A DNA stretch of 64,000 nt from Phytophthora sp. 'mugwort' (GCA_033558025.1 JAUCEF010000005.1:7192001-7256000), one strand, 5' to 3'; positions 11,800 to 22,680 are shown, counted from the stretch's first letter. Numbers and translations: made by a program. Notes: generated from the sequence alone by a model not told the origin.

Positions 11800-13380
11800 A
11801 CATCTGTCGGAAGTGTAGAGCGACGGAATATGACGATGAAACACTGCATCGGCCGAGAAGTTAGCATTGGTGGAACCACGGCAAAGCTGATCCATCGGCG
11901 GGAGTGTATCACGGTTAGTCCTGTCGAGCCAAAACAGCCGCTATACACTGCCATCAGCACGACTGGCGGGGCGTTGAATCTCACGCAGTCGGGCTCTCGT
12001 AACTGCAACACAAATGACATGGGAGACAGCCACTTACCTGATTCCGAGGTTAGGTCTAGGAACATGCGTGTGCTGAGAGCCAGTGCGCTTGTGGTGGAAA
12101 GTATTCACCCTTGACGCGGTCCGTGGCATGGGAAAGCTGGAACCGCGATGTTGATTGATCCCCCGCGGCGGCATGTCCGATGCATTACCGGCAGGCGCCA
12201 ATGTCCAACTGGCGGGTTCAGCTGCGGTACCTACTAGGGTGGGTCTGGTTCGCCCGTTGGTTGGGTAAGGTCGGTTCTCACGGCTGTACTGGTCGCGGAA
12301 GACTGGTTGGTAAAGCTTGCGGTGGCGAGGACAGGTTGTAAGCACCACGGCGTAGTTCTTGTTACAGCTCGGTGAAGACGCCGAACAATCGGTCCACTTG
12401 GACTTCGAGTGCTGGCCGACTAGGTTGCAGAACCGGGGCAGAGGACGCCGTGCCCATGTCCCTCTGCATGATTGTTTGGCAAACGTGTTAGGGTTAAACA
12501 CCGAGTTGATAGGCATAACATCCACCCGGTCATTAGGTTCTGGGACCACCGGGGGTTGACAGGGTAGAGCCGCGGTGGATAGCGGAGTTTCGCATGGCTC
12601 CGGTTGAGGCGCTTCAGGGCCGTCGTGCTCTCGTGTACCCGAAGGGGCCCCAGCTTCGCACTGCTCTGGTGCCGCGGCGCCGTTGCACTGATCGGCGTCA
12701 AAGCAGGGAACGTAGGAGACGACCGTAGGACTCCTGGGCTCGATGGCGGAACCGTAACACTCGCCGCAGTAACATGCTTTACGCTTCTTCTTGCGGGCTT
12801 CAGCGAGTTCCGCCCCGGTCACTGGACCAACACGTTTACCTTCCGAGACGCCGCACACAATGTTTTCGCCGCGCTCTTAGCTCGGAGGCGTGCATTTGCT
12901 CGGCCTGGCGACAGCAAGGTGTCGATAGTTCGGTAGCCAAAGTGGCTTCGCCTTCCTGGACTTCACCAGCTCGGCTCGGTGTTGACAGCTGGTAGCCGGG
13001 AGTGTTGCATCGGGGTCGGATCCGGCTGGCTTGGCAACACTACGAGCCCGTCATCGGGGGAGCGGCACCCGTTGCTGCAGGTCCCGTTTCCCGCGATGAC
13101 CCGTTGCAGGCGATGAAGGGACGGGTTGGTCCCGGGCCGATGGGGCTTGAGCAGGTGCTGCCGGAGGCGCGACGACTCGTCGGAGTTGGTTGAGCGCGAA
13201 GGAGACTGCGTGGTCATTCTTGTATGCTTGGACGGTTGGAGATAGCTCTTGTTGAGCTGCAGGGAGAAACTTGAGAACTGAGCTGTCTGGACGGAGCTTC
13301 ACGAAAGCAGTGTCATTCACTGGAGCAGCTTCTCTGTCGTACCCGAACTGTAATCCAAAGTGCTCTCCGTGCTGCCACAA
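11800..13380 (-). pseudogene. Retroelement gag/protease-like relic
   Basis: Read from 13380 leftwards there is a Pro/Ala-rich gag-like stretch (13380-13051), a 274-codon open frame (12858-12034) with a Cys cluster CYCGEC near residue 33 and a Pro-rich middle, and then, in another frame, VYSGCFGSTGLTVIHSR near 11920. The latter resembles a retropepsin DSGxxG box whose Asp has become Tyr, followed by the usual SRLV-type strand. The order gag then protease supports a Gypsy element lying head to head with the plus-strand pol relic. The long frame could look like a gene but has no recognisable folded domain and no clear start context. Confidence is moderate to low. Confidence 0.4.
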
Positions 13381-13599
13381 TCTGGCTTTCCCAGCCGATC
13401 AGTTCTTCCTCTGGCTCCTTCCTCGAGGAAACTACTATTATCATTTGTATATTGTATACCCGCCGAGAAACTCAATGATTTTGAGGACCGTTTCGTTGCC
13501 GCATATAAGTTCCGCACCAAAAATATCGATACGATTTTACCGGTTTTGATCTCGATTTTAATGAGACCCGCCAAGCGACCGTAATTCATTTGGCGATGC

Positions 13600-15007
13600 C
13601 GGCGCAGGTAATCCTTCACTGCGCACGAGAACTAAACGCCGCGAATGCCCAAGTGACATCCTACGGTTATCGGAAGGTAAACAAAATCAAGTAAGGAAGG
13701 ATTTCCCCCTACTTACGTGACGATGCCTATGAATCGCGATAAAAGTTCCTTTGCGATGGCTACACGACAAGGACAAGCTTAAACAACAATGCGGTGTCAA
13801 GAACGGCAGTCGCAAGAAGAAATCCCAGGTATAGGTACATATCTTCTTTCCACCCGATGAGGAGCTACACGTATCGACGGAAGATATGGCCTATGGACAG
13901 AACGCGATCTCATACAAATATCGGTACAAGCGAAGGTTACCAAAGACATTGGTTATGATTTTCCATCGTGATTGGTTAATTAGTATCTTTTTTTACAGCT
14001 AATCGCCAATCAAAAATCGACCTCACTTCAAACATGAAAAAATATATATATATATATATAACTCGGTGAAGATTGTAATGACTATGACAAACTGATTTAT
14101 TAGGCAATCTCGAAGATACTCGTATCGGTGCCAGGTCGGTTCATTCAATATCATATACACAATACAAGTAATGTTCCTAATGTTTAATATTCTTTCACAG
14201 AGTATTATCGTTCCTAAATTTAATATCGACTCCTTCGAATATTTTGAAAGCTCGTTTGTTTTAATGTTGTTCGGAACTATCTTCCAAACGAGAAGGATAT
14301 ACAGTTTATTTCCTGCACTAAAATTAATGTCAATTGGCAATTAGAAACATGGAATAAAACGATTATGAATCCCAATTCTTATCATGTGCAGCCTCAGCAT
14401 ACTGTACGCACAATAGCAAGACAGGCATAAAAAAGACACGGAAATCTATTTGTTCTGGTCCGACTGTGATTGGTTAAGATACTTTCTATAGTGAACGACC
14501 GGGAAGATTTGATAAGAGTGACATAGATCAAAAGCTTCGTACACGCCCTTTCTTCCGTCGATATGAGTAGTTAGGTGGATTAATGAACTTCGAAAGAGGG
14601 CGTTCCAATTTTACCCAAAATGCTAGTTATAGAGGCAAAGGATCTCGCAAGCGATAACAGTGTGGAGAATTTCGATGCACCGTGGAGGACGATGCCAACC
14701 TAGCAGAAGCCGATTTAATCGACAGCCTCGCTCAGCATCGTGCTATTGATGCAGGTGTTGTCAAGATCGATACATAGGACGATATAGGTCAGGAGTAGTC
14801 GAATCCTAGATGCAAATAAATACTGTATTTTGCTGCATCGACTAACTGAGTCTCCCTCTTCACGTACTTACTAATAATACCGGCTACCGAAATCGGAATA
14901 TTGGTTTTAAGAGGTGGTACACTCTTCCGGTATGTGACCTGTCCTGGACAGTGTCCACTATATGCGGAGGAAATCGGGACGTAATCTCTTCGCCCTCGCC
15001 GGTGTAT
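13600..15007. other. Gene-free AT-rich stretch with TA microsatellite
   Basis: No gene recognised. A (TA)n tract lies at about 14042-14061. A possible short coding remnant lies at 14590-14790 (open pieces containing DDANLAEADLIDSLAQHRA), followed by an AATAAA-like site near 14816; it resembles the 3' end of a retroelement frame but cannot be assigned. Confidence 0.4.
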
Positions 15008-15114
15008 CAGTCTCCCAAAGGATGGCCAGTGCTTCGGCGGTGTACTGGCTTAGGTGGAACATATAACTCGTAAATATGTGCCCTTGGCTTTTAGTCGAGT
15101 GCCTTTAGGGATCC
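15008..15114 (+). repeat. Right-end fragment of the MITE family at 15847-16292
   Basis: About 107 bp match the right end of the complete element (aaggatggccagtgcttc..., then gtgccctt...agtcgagtgcc...agggatccc) with scattered differences. No matching left end is found upstream, so the copy is 5'-truncated or diverged. Confidence 0.7.
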
Positions 15115-15439
15115 CTATTTAATTGAAAAGATAGAATCAGATCGTAAAAACACAATAGTATATAACCGTTGTTTTTTAAACCGTTTTATTTAGGTTTTGG
15201 AAGTGCGCCTAATATATTTCGAGCTGTCTTAAACATGTCCATCTATCTATACTACATAATCCTATAAACTAACAGAGTAACCAGTCCGTGCGTCGGTCGG
15301 TCAGAGGTATGTCTGCTGGCCTGGACCTCTCCTTGGGAATGCCTTGGGGAGGCCGTTTGCACACGCAGTCCACCTGGCCAACGGCCTGCGCCTGTCGTGC
15401 GAACTCGACTAAGTATGACCGAAATTGCAAAAATAGCCG

Positions 15440-15838
15440 TGCATGACAGTTGAAACGGCCTATAATTGGACAAGACAGACTACCGCTGCCGAGCTGCCGA
15501 GCGAAGCAAAGGCGGCGGCGCCATTAACCTTTTCGTGTATTGCGGGACCGGAGGGCCCGCCCTTCCTACCGAAGCCGGAGGCGTAGGTAGCTCACTTACT
15601 ATCCTTACACGGCGTGTAGCGCAGCGGCCTCTACGAGCGGAGCGGAGGCGCTACTACCGAAGCGTAGCGTCGGTAACTTCTCTCAGTGGTGGAGCGAGCA
15701 AAACGGGCATCATTCAAACTTGCATTACCGCCCTCAGAGCGGGCGGCGCTCGGCTCGTTTTGTCATTGATTCTGGTCATTCAGGAAATATATTGGTCTTC
15801 CTGCCTACGGTATTTGCCCGAACGATTTAACCGCCGAG
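15440..15838. other. GC-rich repetitive-looking segment, no gene
   Basis: An open frame of 131 codons exists on the plus strand but its composition (gagcgaagc- and gaggcgta-type repeats) looks like a repeat rather than a gene. It sits between two copies of the same MITE family. Confidence 0.35.
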
Positions 15839-15846
15839 ATATAATA
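15839..15846. repeat. Target-site duplication, left copy
   Basis: ATATAATA, identical to the copy at 16293-16300 on the other side of the MITE. Confidence 0.85.
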
Positions 15847-16292
15847 GGGTGTCCCTAAGGGCACTCGACTAAAAGTCAAAGGGCACACCATTTGGTTATT
15901 TTTGGCGTGTTGGAGCGAAGCTCGCATTAGACCCACTTCGTCTTCACCACGCCCAGGACGGGCAATCTCTGTCCGGCAGAATGGTGCTCCAGCAAGTCCC
16001 TGCCCGCTCGAGATTTCAGCCTTACCTGCCGCACGATGGTTTATGCAGAAGCACAACGTTGACTCGCTTATTGCTCAGCGGTTAACGATGATGCTGAGCT
16101 GAGAGCTATATGGTCGGAGTTGCGGCACATCTCGTCCAACAACTCCGTGTACGATACCTCTTCGCCCCGGCTGATCGATATAGTCAGTCTTCAAAGGATG
16201 GCCAGTGCTTCTGCGGTGTACTGGTTTATGTGGATCATAAAACTCGTAAATAGTGTGCCCTTGACTTTATGCGAGTGCCCTTAGGGATCCCC
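15847..16292. mobile_element. 446-bp non-autonomous DNA transposon (MITE) with 8-bp target duplication
   Basis: The left end GGGTGTCCCTAAGGGCACTC (from 15847) and the right end, read in reverse complement from 16292, GGGGATCCCTAAGGGCACTC, form imperfect terminal inverted repeats of about 40 bp that continue into a shared AGTCAA..GGGCACAC part. The flanks are ATATAATA at 15839-15846 and ATATAATA at 16293-16300, a perfect 8-bp duplication. No transposase is encoded. An 8-bp duplication is known for hAT, P and Merlin-type elements; which of these is not decided here. A relative lies at 15008-15114. Confidence 0.88.
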
Positions 16293-16300
16293 ATATAATA
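16293..16300. repeat. Target-site duplication, right copy
   Basis: ATATAATA, identical to 15839-15846. Confidence 0.85.
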
Positions 16301-16702
16301 TTACAGTTCCCCCTCGCCAATTAAGTAGCTGTGCAAGCTAATAATTTATCAAACTTAATACGTTGAGTTATGCACCGACTTCGGTCCCTATGGTTGTTTG
16401 TGTGCGTAATTCCCTGTCTCATAGCTAACAAATTGTTGTACATAATACGAATAGCTTCCACCGGAGGTATTAAATTGTCGAGGGGGGTCTGTGTCATTTG
16501 CTCATGCCCCGCATTAAATTTGTCGTACTTATCCACCTGTTTTGCGTGAACACACCAACCTTGCGTTATTTGCTGCTGCGTGATTGATTCCATGAACGCG
16601 ACTGAACATTTGAGTAGAAAGCACGATATATTTGCATTGATGCATGTGCTACGCAGACTTGTTGAAGATATTGGAACGGTACTGCTCTTGCTCTTTATCG
16701 TC

Positions 16703-17389
16703 CTAGAAACCTGAGGAGCTGTTTTCCGAGCGGGAAAGCAAATCGCTTGTAGTATCCTGTGCGCCTGAGCTCGATTCAGTAAACCAGTTATCCCCAAAAG
16801 TGTCTGAAGAATCTGATCCGGAGACCCAAGCTTCGTTCGCAGCGTCACTCCCAAAGTCAGATGCGTCTAATGCCGAACTCTCAAATGAACTCGAAAAGAA
16901 TCCGACTTGCGAGTCGTCATTCGAGTTTTCGAGAGGATTGGCGATAGCATCTTCGATGGATGATGCGGATGAACTGTAGCTCGAGCGACTAGTCGATTCT
17001 GTAGCCTTTGACCCCAACAATCCCGTGCTCGAGTTGCTCACGGTGTCGTCCGAGCTGTCATTTGACGAATCACTCTTCACAGTACCAGCATCAAAACTGC
17101 CTGAAGCGCTGATGATCAATACGCCTCCGACATTTCCATTAGCTGAAGTCTGCGTGTCAGCGCTGGTGGTTGAATCCTGGGAACTAGCCACTGTCGCGAA
17201 TGCAATAACACCGAAAACCACACCACATACGAGGAGAAGCACGATCGCACCACGCGTGCCCCACGGACGTGGAGTCGGAACCGAACGGAGCACTGGGTAT
17301 CTTGTCAAAGCACCGCCTTCCATTTCTTCCAGGCGATCAAACCCACCGTCGTTCGGGTGGTACAGTAGATTGTTGCTTTCGGTCATCAT
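16703..17389 (-). CDS. Single-pass membrane protein with Ser/Asp-rich tail
   Basis: A clean 228-codon frame starts with two consecutive ATGs at 17389. Residues 1-47 are hydrophilic with a cluster of Arg/Pro just before one strong hydrophobic segment at about residues 48-67 (AIVLLLVCGVVFGVIAF). The remaining 160 residues are Ser-, Asp- and Thr-rich, acidic and without Cys. This suggests a type II signal-anchor protein with a disordered, possibly heavily O-glycosylated outer domain. No known domain is recognised. It shares a 358-bp divergent promoter region with the HA-repeat gene. Its 3' side abuts transposon-rich DNA, and the frame overlaps another open frame at 16321-16854 that appears to be a shadow. 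Confidence 0.7.
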   Translation of the reverse strand: MMTESNNLLYHPNDGGFDRLEEMEGGALTRYPVLRSVPTPRPWGTRGAIVLLLVCGVVFGVIAFATVASSQDSTTSADTQTSANGNVGGVLIISASGSFDAGTVKSDSSNDSSDDTVSNSSTGLLGSKATESTSRSSYSSSASSIEDAIANPLENSNDDSQVGFFSSSFESSALDASDFGSDAANEAWVSGSDSSDTFGDNWFTESSSGAQDTTSDLLSRSENSSSGF

Positions 17390-17747
17390 TTTTGCGGTCT
17401 TAAGAGTGTACTTTCAAGCTTGTTCAGTCGCGTGTGAGCTACTGTAGTCGAGTGGAGAAATGGCCAACGTCTCTAATGCCCACTCCGTTTGAAACGATTG
17501 AGCTGCGATTGCTCCGTCAATATTTCTCCATCACCACATCCCACAATGCCTCAAAAATAGACAATCGCCGTCACATCCGCCATCACAGCAACACACGATA
17601 ACTGACGATACCAAACTCGTCCCACATAAGAAACCAACACAAGACTATGCAATAATTGTCTTGAGTTTAGGTGCACCACACCACTTTTATAAGCCGTTTC
17701 CGATTAACTCGTGACCACAAACTCGACTGTATCAATCGTGGCGCACA
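17390..17747. promoter_or_regulatory. Divergent intergenic promoter region
   Basis: This 358-bp gap separates two divergently read ORFs and must hold both promoters. No specific box is assigned with confidence. Confidence 0.5.
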
Positions 17748-18887
17748 ATGCTTCGCGCGTTCCTGGCTGGACGCGCCGGCTTGATATGCCGCCCACACGC
17801 CGCACCACGTGGTAAAGCGGGTATCATTCGATTCTCCACCGTCTCCTGTTCAGATATAACTGATTCCCACTTCCGAGTTAACCTGCATAACGCGAACGAA
17901 TGGCTCCAATTTATCGCCCCGAGTCTGAAGACTTTTCTGACCCTAGAGAAGCACCTGATGATCCCCTTCAAGTTCGTAGTGCCATACGGAGACTCGAAAT
18001 GGCCGGAGATGGCGTGGGGCTACCCGCTGGGCCTCTATTGCAAGAACATGCGCGCGCGCAAGCAACAACAAAAAAACATCCCGTCCTTCGCCGTCGCCGG
18101 CCTGAAGGCTCTCAACTTCCCGTGGGATCTGCGGCAACACAAGTGGGATGTGCTGGTGCTGCCGTCAATAAGGAAATACTACGAGCTCTATGGCCATTGT
18201 GACATTACCAACGCGTTCGTGGTCCCGACGGGGGATGATGCCTGGCCGAAGGTGCTGTGGGGCTTCAGACTTGGACAGACCGTCACGAGTATGAGGAATG
18301 TCGACACGTACAAACGCCAACGGGAGAATTCCCACGATGAGTTGGAAAATATCGGCTTCACCACGCAAAGCTGGAGAATAGTCATGTGGGAAACCAAGAT
18401 TTTGCCAGCTTTGGAGGCGTTTCAGCGCGAGTTTAAGCACTGCAACGTGAATTACAATTTTGTCGTGCCGAACAGCGAGGAGTGGCCAAAGCCGTCAAGA
18501 GGGCTGCGATTGGGGGCCACCGTTGCTAACATGCGCTGCAGAGGAAACTACGAGGACTTGGCGACGCGAGACAAGTACAAGCTGGAGGCGATTGGATTCA
18601 CATGGTCTCCGGAAAACGATCGATGGACTTTCAGGATCATGCCGGCCTTCGCGATGTACCGTAGAGTTTACAAGTCGGGCTGGGTACCGGTTGACTTCAT
18701 TGTTCCGAACAAAAAGCCTTGGCCTAAAGCGTCACGTGGACTGAGACTGGGCAACGTTTTCATGAAAGTCCGACACACGGGTGCATACGCCGCGTATGTA
18801 GATAGAGATAAAAAGCGCCTGGATGCGCTTGGAATCGAGTTTGGCGCGGATTTAGCCTCGATTGCGGCGTGGAAGACTGAAAATTGA
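17748..18887 (+). CDS. Helicase-associated (HA) repeat protein, probably mitochondrial
   Basis: A 379-codon intronless frame starts with ATG at 17748. Residues 1-30 are rich in Arg and Ala with no acid (MLRAFLAGRAGLICRPHAAP), a likely mitochondrial presequence. The rest is four tandem units of about 75 residues (about 50-118, 130-200, 210-282, 290-360). Each has a Trp near its start, a YxxxxGH-like turn, FxVPxxxxWP, then GxxLGxxxxxMR. This is the helicase-associated domain pattern (Pfam HA family), normally found C-terminal to bacterial-type helicases, but here no helicase is attached. Stand-alone HA-repeat proteins are expanded in oomycetes and other stramenopiles. Function is unknown; nucleic acid binding in the organelle is an inference. 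Confidence 0.8.
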   Translation: MLRAFLAGRAGLICRPHAAPRGKAGIIRFSTVSCSDITDSHFRVNLHNANEWLQFIAPSLKTFLTLEKHLMIPFKFVVPYGDSKWPEMAWGYPLGLYCKNMRARKQQQKNIPSFAVAGLKALNFPWDLRQHKWDVLVLPSIRKYYELYGHCDITNAFVVPTGDDAWPKVLWGFRLGQTVTSMRNVDTYKRQRENSHDELENIGFTTQSWRIVMWETKILPALEAFQREFKHCNVNYNFVVPNSEEWPKPSRGLRLGATVANMRCRGNYEDLATRDKYKLEAIGFTWSPENDRWTFRIMPAFAMYRRVYKSGWVPVDFIVPNKKPWPKASRGLRLGNVFMKVRHTGAYAAYVDRDKKRLDALGIEFGADLASIAAWKTEN

Positions 18888-19081
18888 TGGCGACAAGGCA
18901 CACAAAAAAGGAGGAAAGAGGAGATTGCCGAACAGCATAGACAGGTTTCCCATGTTTGCTTCCTGAAACACGTTGCTATGTGCACGGAAAGTATTGCGTT
19001 ACATACGTCTGTCAAATGTATAAGGTAGGCCGTCTCGGCCGTGAAATGTCACTCGCTTCTGAAAAACATGGATATTTTTTC

Positions 19082-21076
19082 CTAGTCGTCGATGTCGAAA
19101 TACTGGTTAGATGTTGGCAACGCCATAACATTCGAACGTTCAGCAACCTGCCATTGGACCAAACGCTTCTCCCGCAGCTCCTGCGCGTTGATACTCGGAT
19201 TCGAGTGCGCACGTTTTGTGGCTCTGTTCATGCTCATTTTGGCGTACTCACTTTGTAGCGAGCGCAACAATGCCTCTTGCTCATTAATAGAGTGCTCCAT
19301 CTCGTGGAAGCCCGTGTTGGCCTGCAATGCAGCCGTGGCTGCCGCTGCAGCTTCTGCCGACGAGTACGTGGAGCTGCCGATTGATAGCGAACTGTACCCC
19401 GACGACATTGACCCCGAACCCACGGAGTTGGAGCCGTTCATCGCTGGCTGGCTGCTTCTACGAGTAATCGGAGGGCGCGCACTACGACCAGATTGCTCGT
19501 ATTGGTTACTCTGATGCTGTTGCTCCATGATATAGCGCTGTACCGGTGTCTGCTGGCGAGCTCCACTAAGATACTTGCGCTTCTCGTTTTCCAGGTAACG
19601 CTGTTTAAGGAGTTGCAAATGTTGCGCTTCCGAAATGGCAGCGTGCATTGGTCCAGGGCCATCGCCGAGCATTGCGCATTCCACAAGAGAGATATCGTCA
19701 TCGTCAAGATCTTCGTCACCGTCGACTGTCGGAACGATTGTGGAGGCAGGTGCCGTACCACCAAGCAGAAAGTCGTCCATGCGCTGACCCCTACGATCGA
19801 GCCGACCAGAGTATAAGCAACGCAAACAGAAGCATTCCGGGATCACAGCACTCGGGTGTTCGGCACTACGGTGTTCGTGGTGAGGAAGACATAAAGTGTA
19901 CGTCATGAGACATCGACCACAAGCAGCTTCACCACAAGCACGACACTGAGTAAGGTGGCGCTTCAGACGACCAAAGCGCTTACCACATGCCGTGCACTGC
20001 AAACGGTGCCGTCCGTGAGCCTTCAACGCGTTGCGACGGGCGAAAAACTGCTCCTTGGGTAGCACAAGTCCATGACGCATAATGTACTTGACGTCAGCGC
20101 TGTGCTCGACCTCAACAAGAGTTGGCGCCAAGCGTGTCAAGAACGACCTTGTCATAATTGCTGGTGCACTTCCGCATGGATCCAGATAGCCGCGTGCGAT
20201 CACATGAACGTTGTTCGCACGTTTGTCATGACGATAAACTGTGGTGCAGCTCATCTGCGCTCGTACGAGATCAAACTCGCGACGGTTCATGTCATCGACG
20301 TGTTCAGGACCTAGAGATTGTTGTACCTTGACCAGCAATGGCTCGCCCATAGGGCCGACCACTCGCTGTGAATACTCTACGAAAGCGAAGTCACGAGGCG
20401 AGATGAACTTGTCGGCCGGACTTAAATGAGCCAGCCACTTGATACCAAAGAAGTGGAACGGGTCCTCTGGCGTTTGTGTCTCAAAACTGCGAAGTACGGC
20501 AGCGTCTAGGAAGAGTTCGCGGTACAAATCTGTCATGACTGCGCGCTCGTCCAGTGTAGCATCGCAGTAGAGTCCGTACTCGACGTCCTCCAGACTCATG
20601 TCATGGATCTGTCCGCTTACAACGTAGTGACGCAAACCGCCGTTGGTGGCGTCTGTCGCATCCTCGTGTTCATTCGCGCTGGCGTCCTTGCTGCGCTTCT
20701 TGCGGTACAGCGTCACGTGTGGCCGCTTGTAGTGCACTTTCCACTGCTCCCGATGCTCGCCCATGAGGTCGTTGTTGTTGCTGTCTTCCCACGCAAACAT
20801 GCTGGTCAGCTCGAGCGCGTCAGCCATGAGCTGCTCGCACGTCTCGCGAAGATCCTCCACCTGTTCCTCCGTCACATGCACAGCTGGCAAGTACTCGTCT
20901 GCGAGCGGAAAGCGTCTCCGCGGATTCAGAAACTGCATCTCAATTGACAGCGCGTCGCCACCAGCGCTGCGGAATCCATAGCCATTGGTGGTGCCTGCAA
21001 CACTCACCGGTCCAGCGACGGTGGAGGCGCTGTCCGAGCTGTTAGAGCGTCTGGAAGATAAGTGGCCGCTACTCAT
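19082..21076 (-). CDS. START-like domain protein with FYVE-related zinc finger
   Basis: The frame is open from 21172, but the first in-frame ATG is at 21076, giving 664 residues. Residues about 60-345 have the layout of the START/Bet v1-like lipid-binding proteins that oomycetes encode in large numbers (KWLAHLSP, RDFAFVEYSQ, VHVIARGYLDPCG). Residues about 357-420 contain ordered Cys pairs CTAC, CRAC, CGRC and CLRC with basic residues between, the layout of a FYVE-type zinc finger, which binds phosphatidylinositol 3-phosphate on endosomes in known proteins. The C-terminal 240 residues are Ser-, Gln- and Ala-rich with an acidic stretch DGDEDLDDDDIS. Lipid binding at endomembranes is the likely role; the ligand is unknown. 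No intron is needed. Confidence 0.85.
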   Translation of the reverse strand: MSSGHLSSRRSNSSDSASTVAGPVSVAGTTNGYGFRSAGGDALSIEMQFLNPRRRFPLADEYLPAVHVTEEQVEDLRETCEQLMADALELTSMFAWEDSNNNDLMGEHREQWKVHYKRPHVTLYRKKRSKDASANEHEDATDATNGGLRHYVVSGQIHDMSLEDVEYGLYCDATLDERAVMTDLYRELFLDAAVLRSFETQTPEDPFHFFGIKWLAHLSPADKFISPRDFAFVEYSQRVVGPMGEPLLVKVQQSLGPEHVDDMNRREFDLVRAQMSCTTVYRHDKRANNVHVIARGYLDPCGSAPAIMTRSFLTRLAPTLVEVEHSADVKYIMRHGLVLPKEQFFARRNALKAHGRHRLQCTACGKRFGRLKRHLTQCRACGEAACGRCLMTYTLCLPHHEHRSAEHPSAVIPECFCLRCLYSGRLDRRGQRMDDFLLGGTAPASTIVPTVDGDEDLDDDDISLVECAMLGDGPGPMHAAISEAQHLQLLKQRYLENEKRKYLSGARQQTPVQRYIMEQQHQSNQYEQSGRSARPPITRRSSQPAMNGSNSVGSGSMSSGYSSLSIGSSTYSSAEAAAAATAALQANTGFHEMEHSINEQEALLRSLQSEYAKMSMNRATKRAHSNPSINAQELREKRLVQWQVAERSNVMALPTSNQYFDIDD

Positions 21077-22283
21077 GGGACCAGTTTGGCTTCCACGGGC
21101 AATCTGACAATGCAGAAAAGGCTCCGAAGCGAACACGCAGTGCTGGACTTGAGGCCTTGCTTGCTTGACCAACAGTTCGCGTCAGCGAACGGGCGCAAGG
21201 GCAGGCGAAAACCGGATAGCGCAGCAAAGCGATCAGTGCGCGAACGAGCACAGTCACTTCCGTTGCCGATTCTAATACGGTACCTAGCTGCACCAGAAAA
21301 AAACCCTCGGTAGTCATAGTCGTTCCCACGTTACATTCCTATCTAAGGGTAACGCCTATTGGGGTGTTGATACAGATCTTTTTTTAAGGCCAATACAGCA
21401 AAATGTAGTGTATGTGTAGGCTAGCAAGTGGCACCCATCGCGGGTTGCAATGTCGTACCAGTAATAATCAACAGCAGTAATACAGCAACTAATCCTTCTT
21501 TGCTTGCAAACCTTTGGCGCCCTATTTTTTTAGCTAGGATTAAGACAGAAATAATCACACAAATCCATCTTGAATATGGCAGAGCATATACTATACGTAA
21601 GCACTCCAGAAAGAAGAATCGTTGGTATCGTATAGTGAATTTAAAGATGGCTTTCCTTATTAAAATGTTTATAATCCTACCTTAAAGGTTTTTTTCATTC
21701 ATATTTTATTAGGAATGTAAAACCATTTAACAAGGTAAAGTTTGAGAAAAAGGGCATCCCGAATTGTCTAACGTTACATAGTGAACAGTCTCCAATACTG
21801 TATTCCAATTTATGACCCGTGCGACTTTGTTGCGCTAACTGATCCATGGTCAGCCGACAGCATCACCATGTTCAGTACCGGTACAGTAACAACTGCACGA
21901 GTCGCTGTGGACACTGCAAATCGGGGGGGAAAATCGTGAAGGGATTTGCACTTGCGAATCCCCAATAGGCAGCGAACAGCGTCCCACAACGCGAAAACGA
22001 CGTCAAAAGCACAATAAACCCTGCAGTGAAGCAGGTTTATGTAAAGTAATGTCCAACTTGCCTACGCCCAGGGCGGGCACGGCAGTCATTTGGTCCCAGA
22101 TAAGATCCCACTTCACCGAGATGGGCGATCAGCATCCGCCGCTCAACGGTGTTGCCGAGCGTGAGCCGCTCGCGAGCTGGTCCTGGCCGGCGGCCAGTGG
22201 CTGTGCGCTAAACATTTGTTGAGCGACAGACAGCCTTGGAGATGGGCTCGGCCGGTAAGGCATGACGCCACTTTACAACGAGT

Positions 22284-22310
22284 GCTCCATGGCCGCCACT
22301 GCCATGGAGC
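22284..22310. repeat. 10-bp perfect inverted repeat, 7-base loop
   Basis: GCTCCATGGC at 22284-22293 and GCCATGGAGC at 22301-22310. Confidence 0.8.
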
Positions 22311-22629
22311 TGCGATTCGCTTGATTGAAGTCTTTCAGGCTTTACACCACGGTATGTCGAGCATCTCACGGGAGTCAGGAGGTTTATTCCAGACGGCGGC
22401 GGAGCGTTTAGAGCGGGCGTGCTCAAGTCCTTGTATGTGTTAAAATAGTTACTCGGTGCAGAATGTTGCGCAGCTTGTAGTTGTACGCCCACTCATTGGT
22501 GTTGCACCCACACGAACGCAAGAGCAGGGAGTGACGGGATCCACTGCAGTCCGACCACCATATGGGATTGCAGTGTCGAACCGGCGCAGATCCCGTCTTA
22601 GATTGGCTCGACAACTTGTCGTACCAACT

Positions 22630-22680
22630 TGCTCTCAGCGTCTGACGGTCTCAGCGTCTGACGGTCAGACGCTGAGAGCA
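22630..22680. repeat. 17-bp perfect inverted repeat with internal third copy
   Basis: TGCTCTCAGCGTCTGAC at 22630-22646 is the exact reverse complement of 22664-22680. A third copy of the core TCAGCGTCTGAC (22651-22662) forms an almost loopless 12-bp hairpin with 22664-22675. It could extrude as a cruciform or be the end of a fold-back element. Confidence 0.85.

Noticed and set aside
12034..12858. 274-codon frame as a host gene
   Set aside because: Composition and the protease-like continuation in another frame fit a retroelement gag region; no host domain seen.
15466..15858. 130-codon frame as a gene
   Set aside because: Repeat-like sequence that runs into the MITE target duplication.
20603..20947. 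Plus-strand frames across the START/zinc-finger gene
   Set aside because: Antisense shadows of a well-supported coding region.
21077..21172. Start of the START/zinc-finger protein at 21172
   Set aside because: That codon is TTG; the first in-frame ATG is at 21076.
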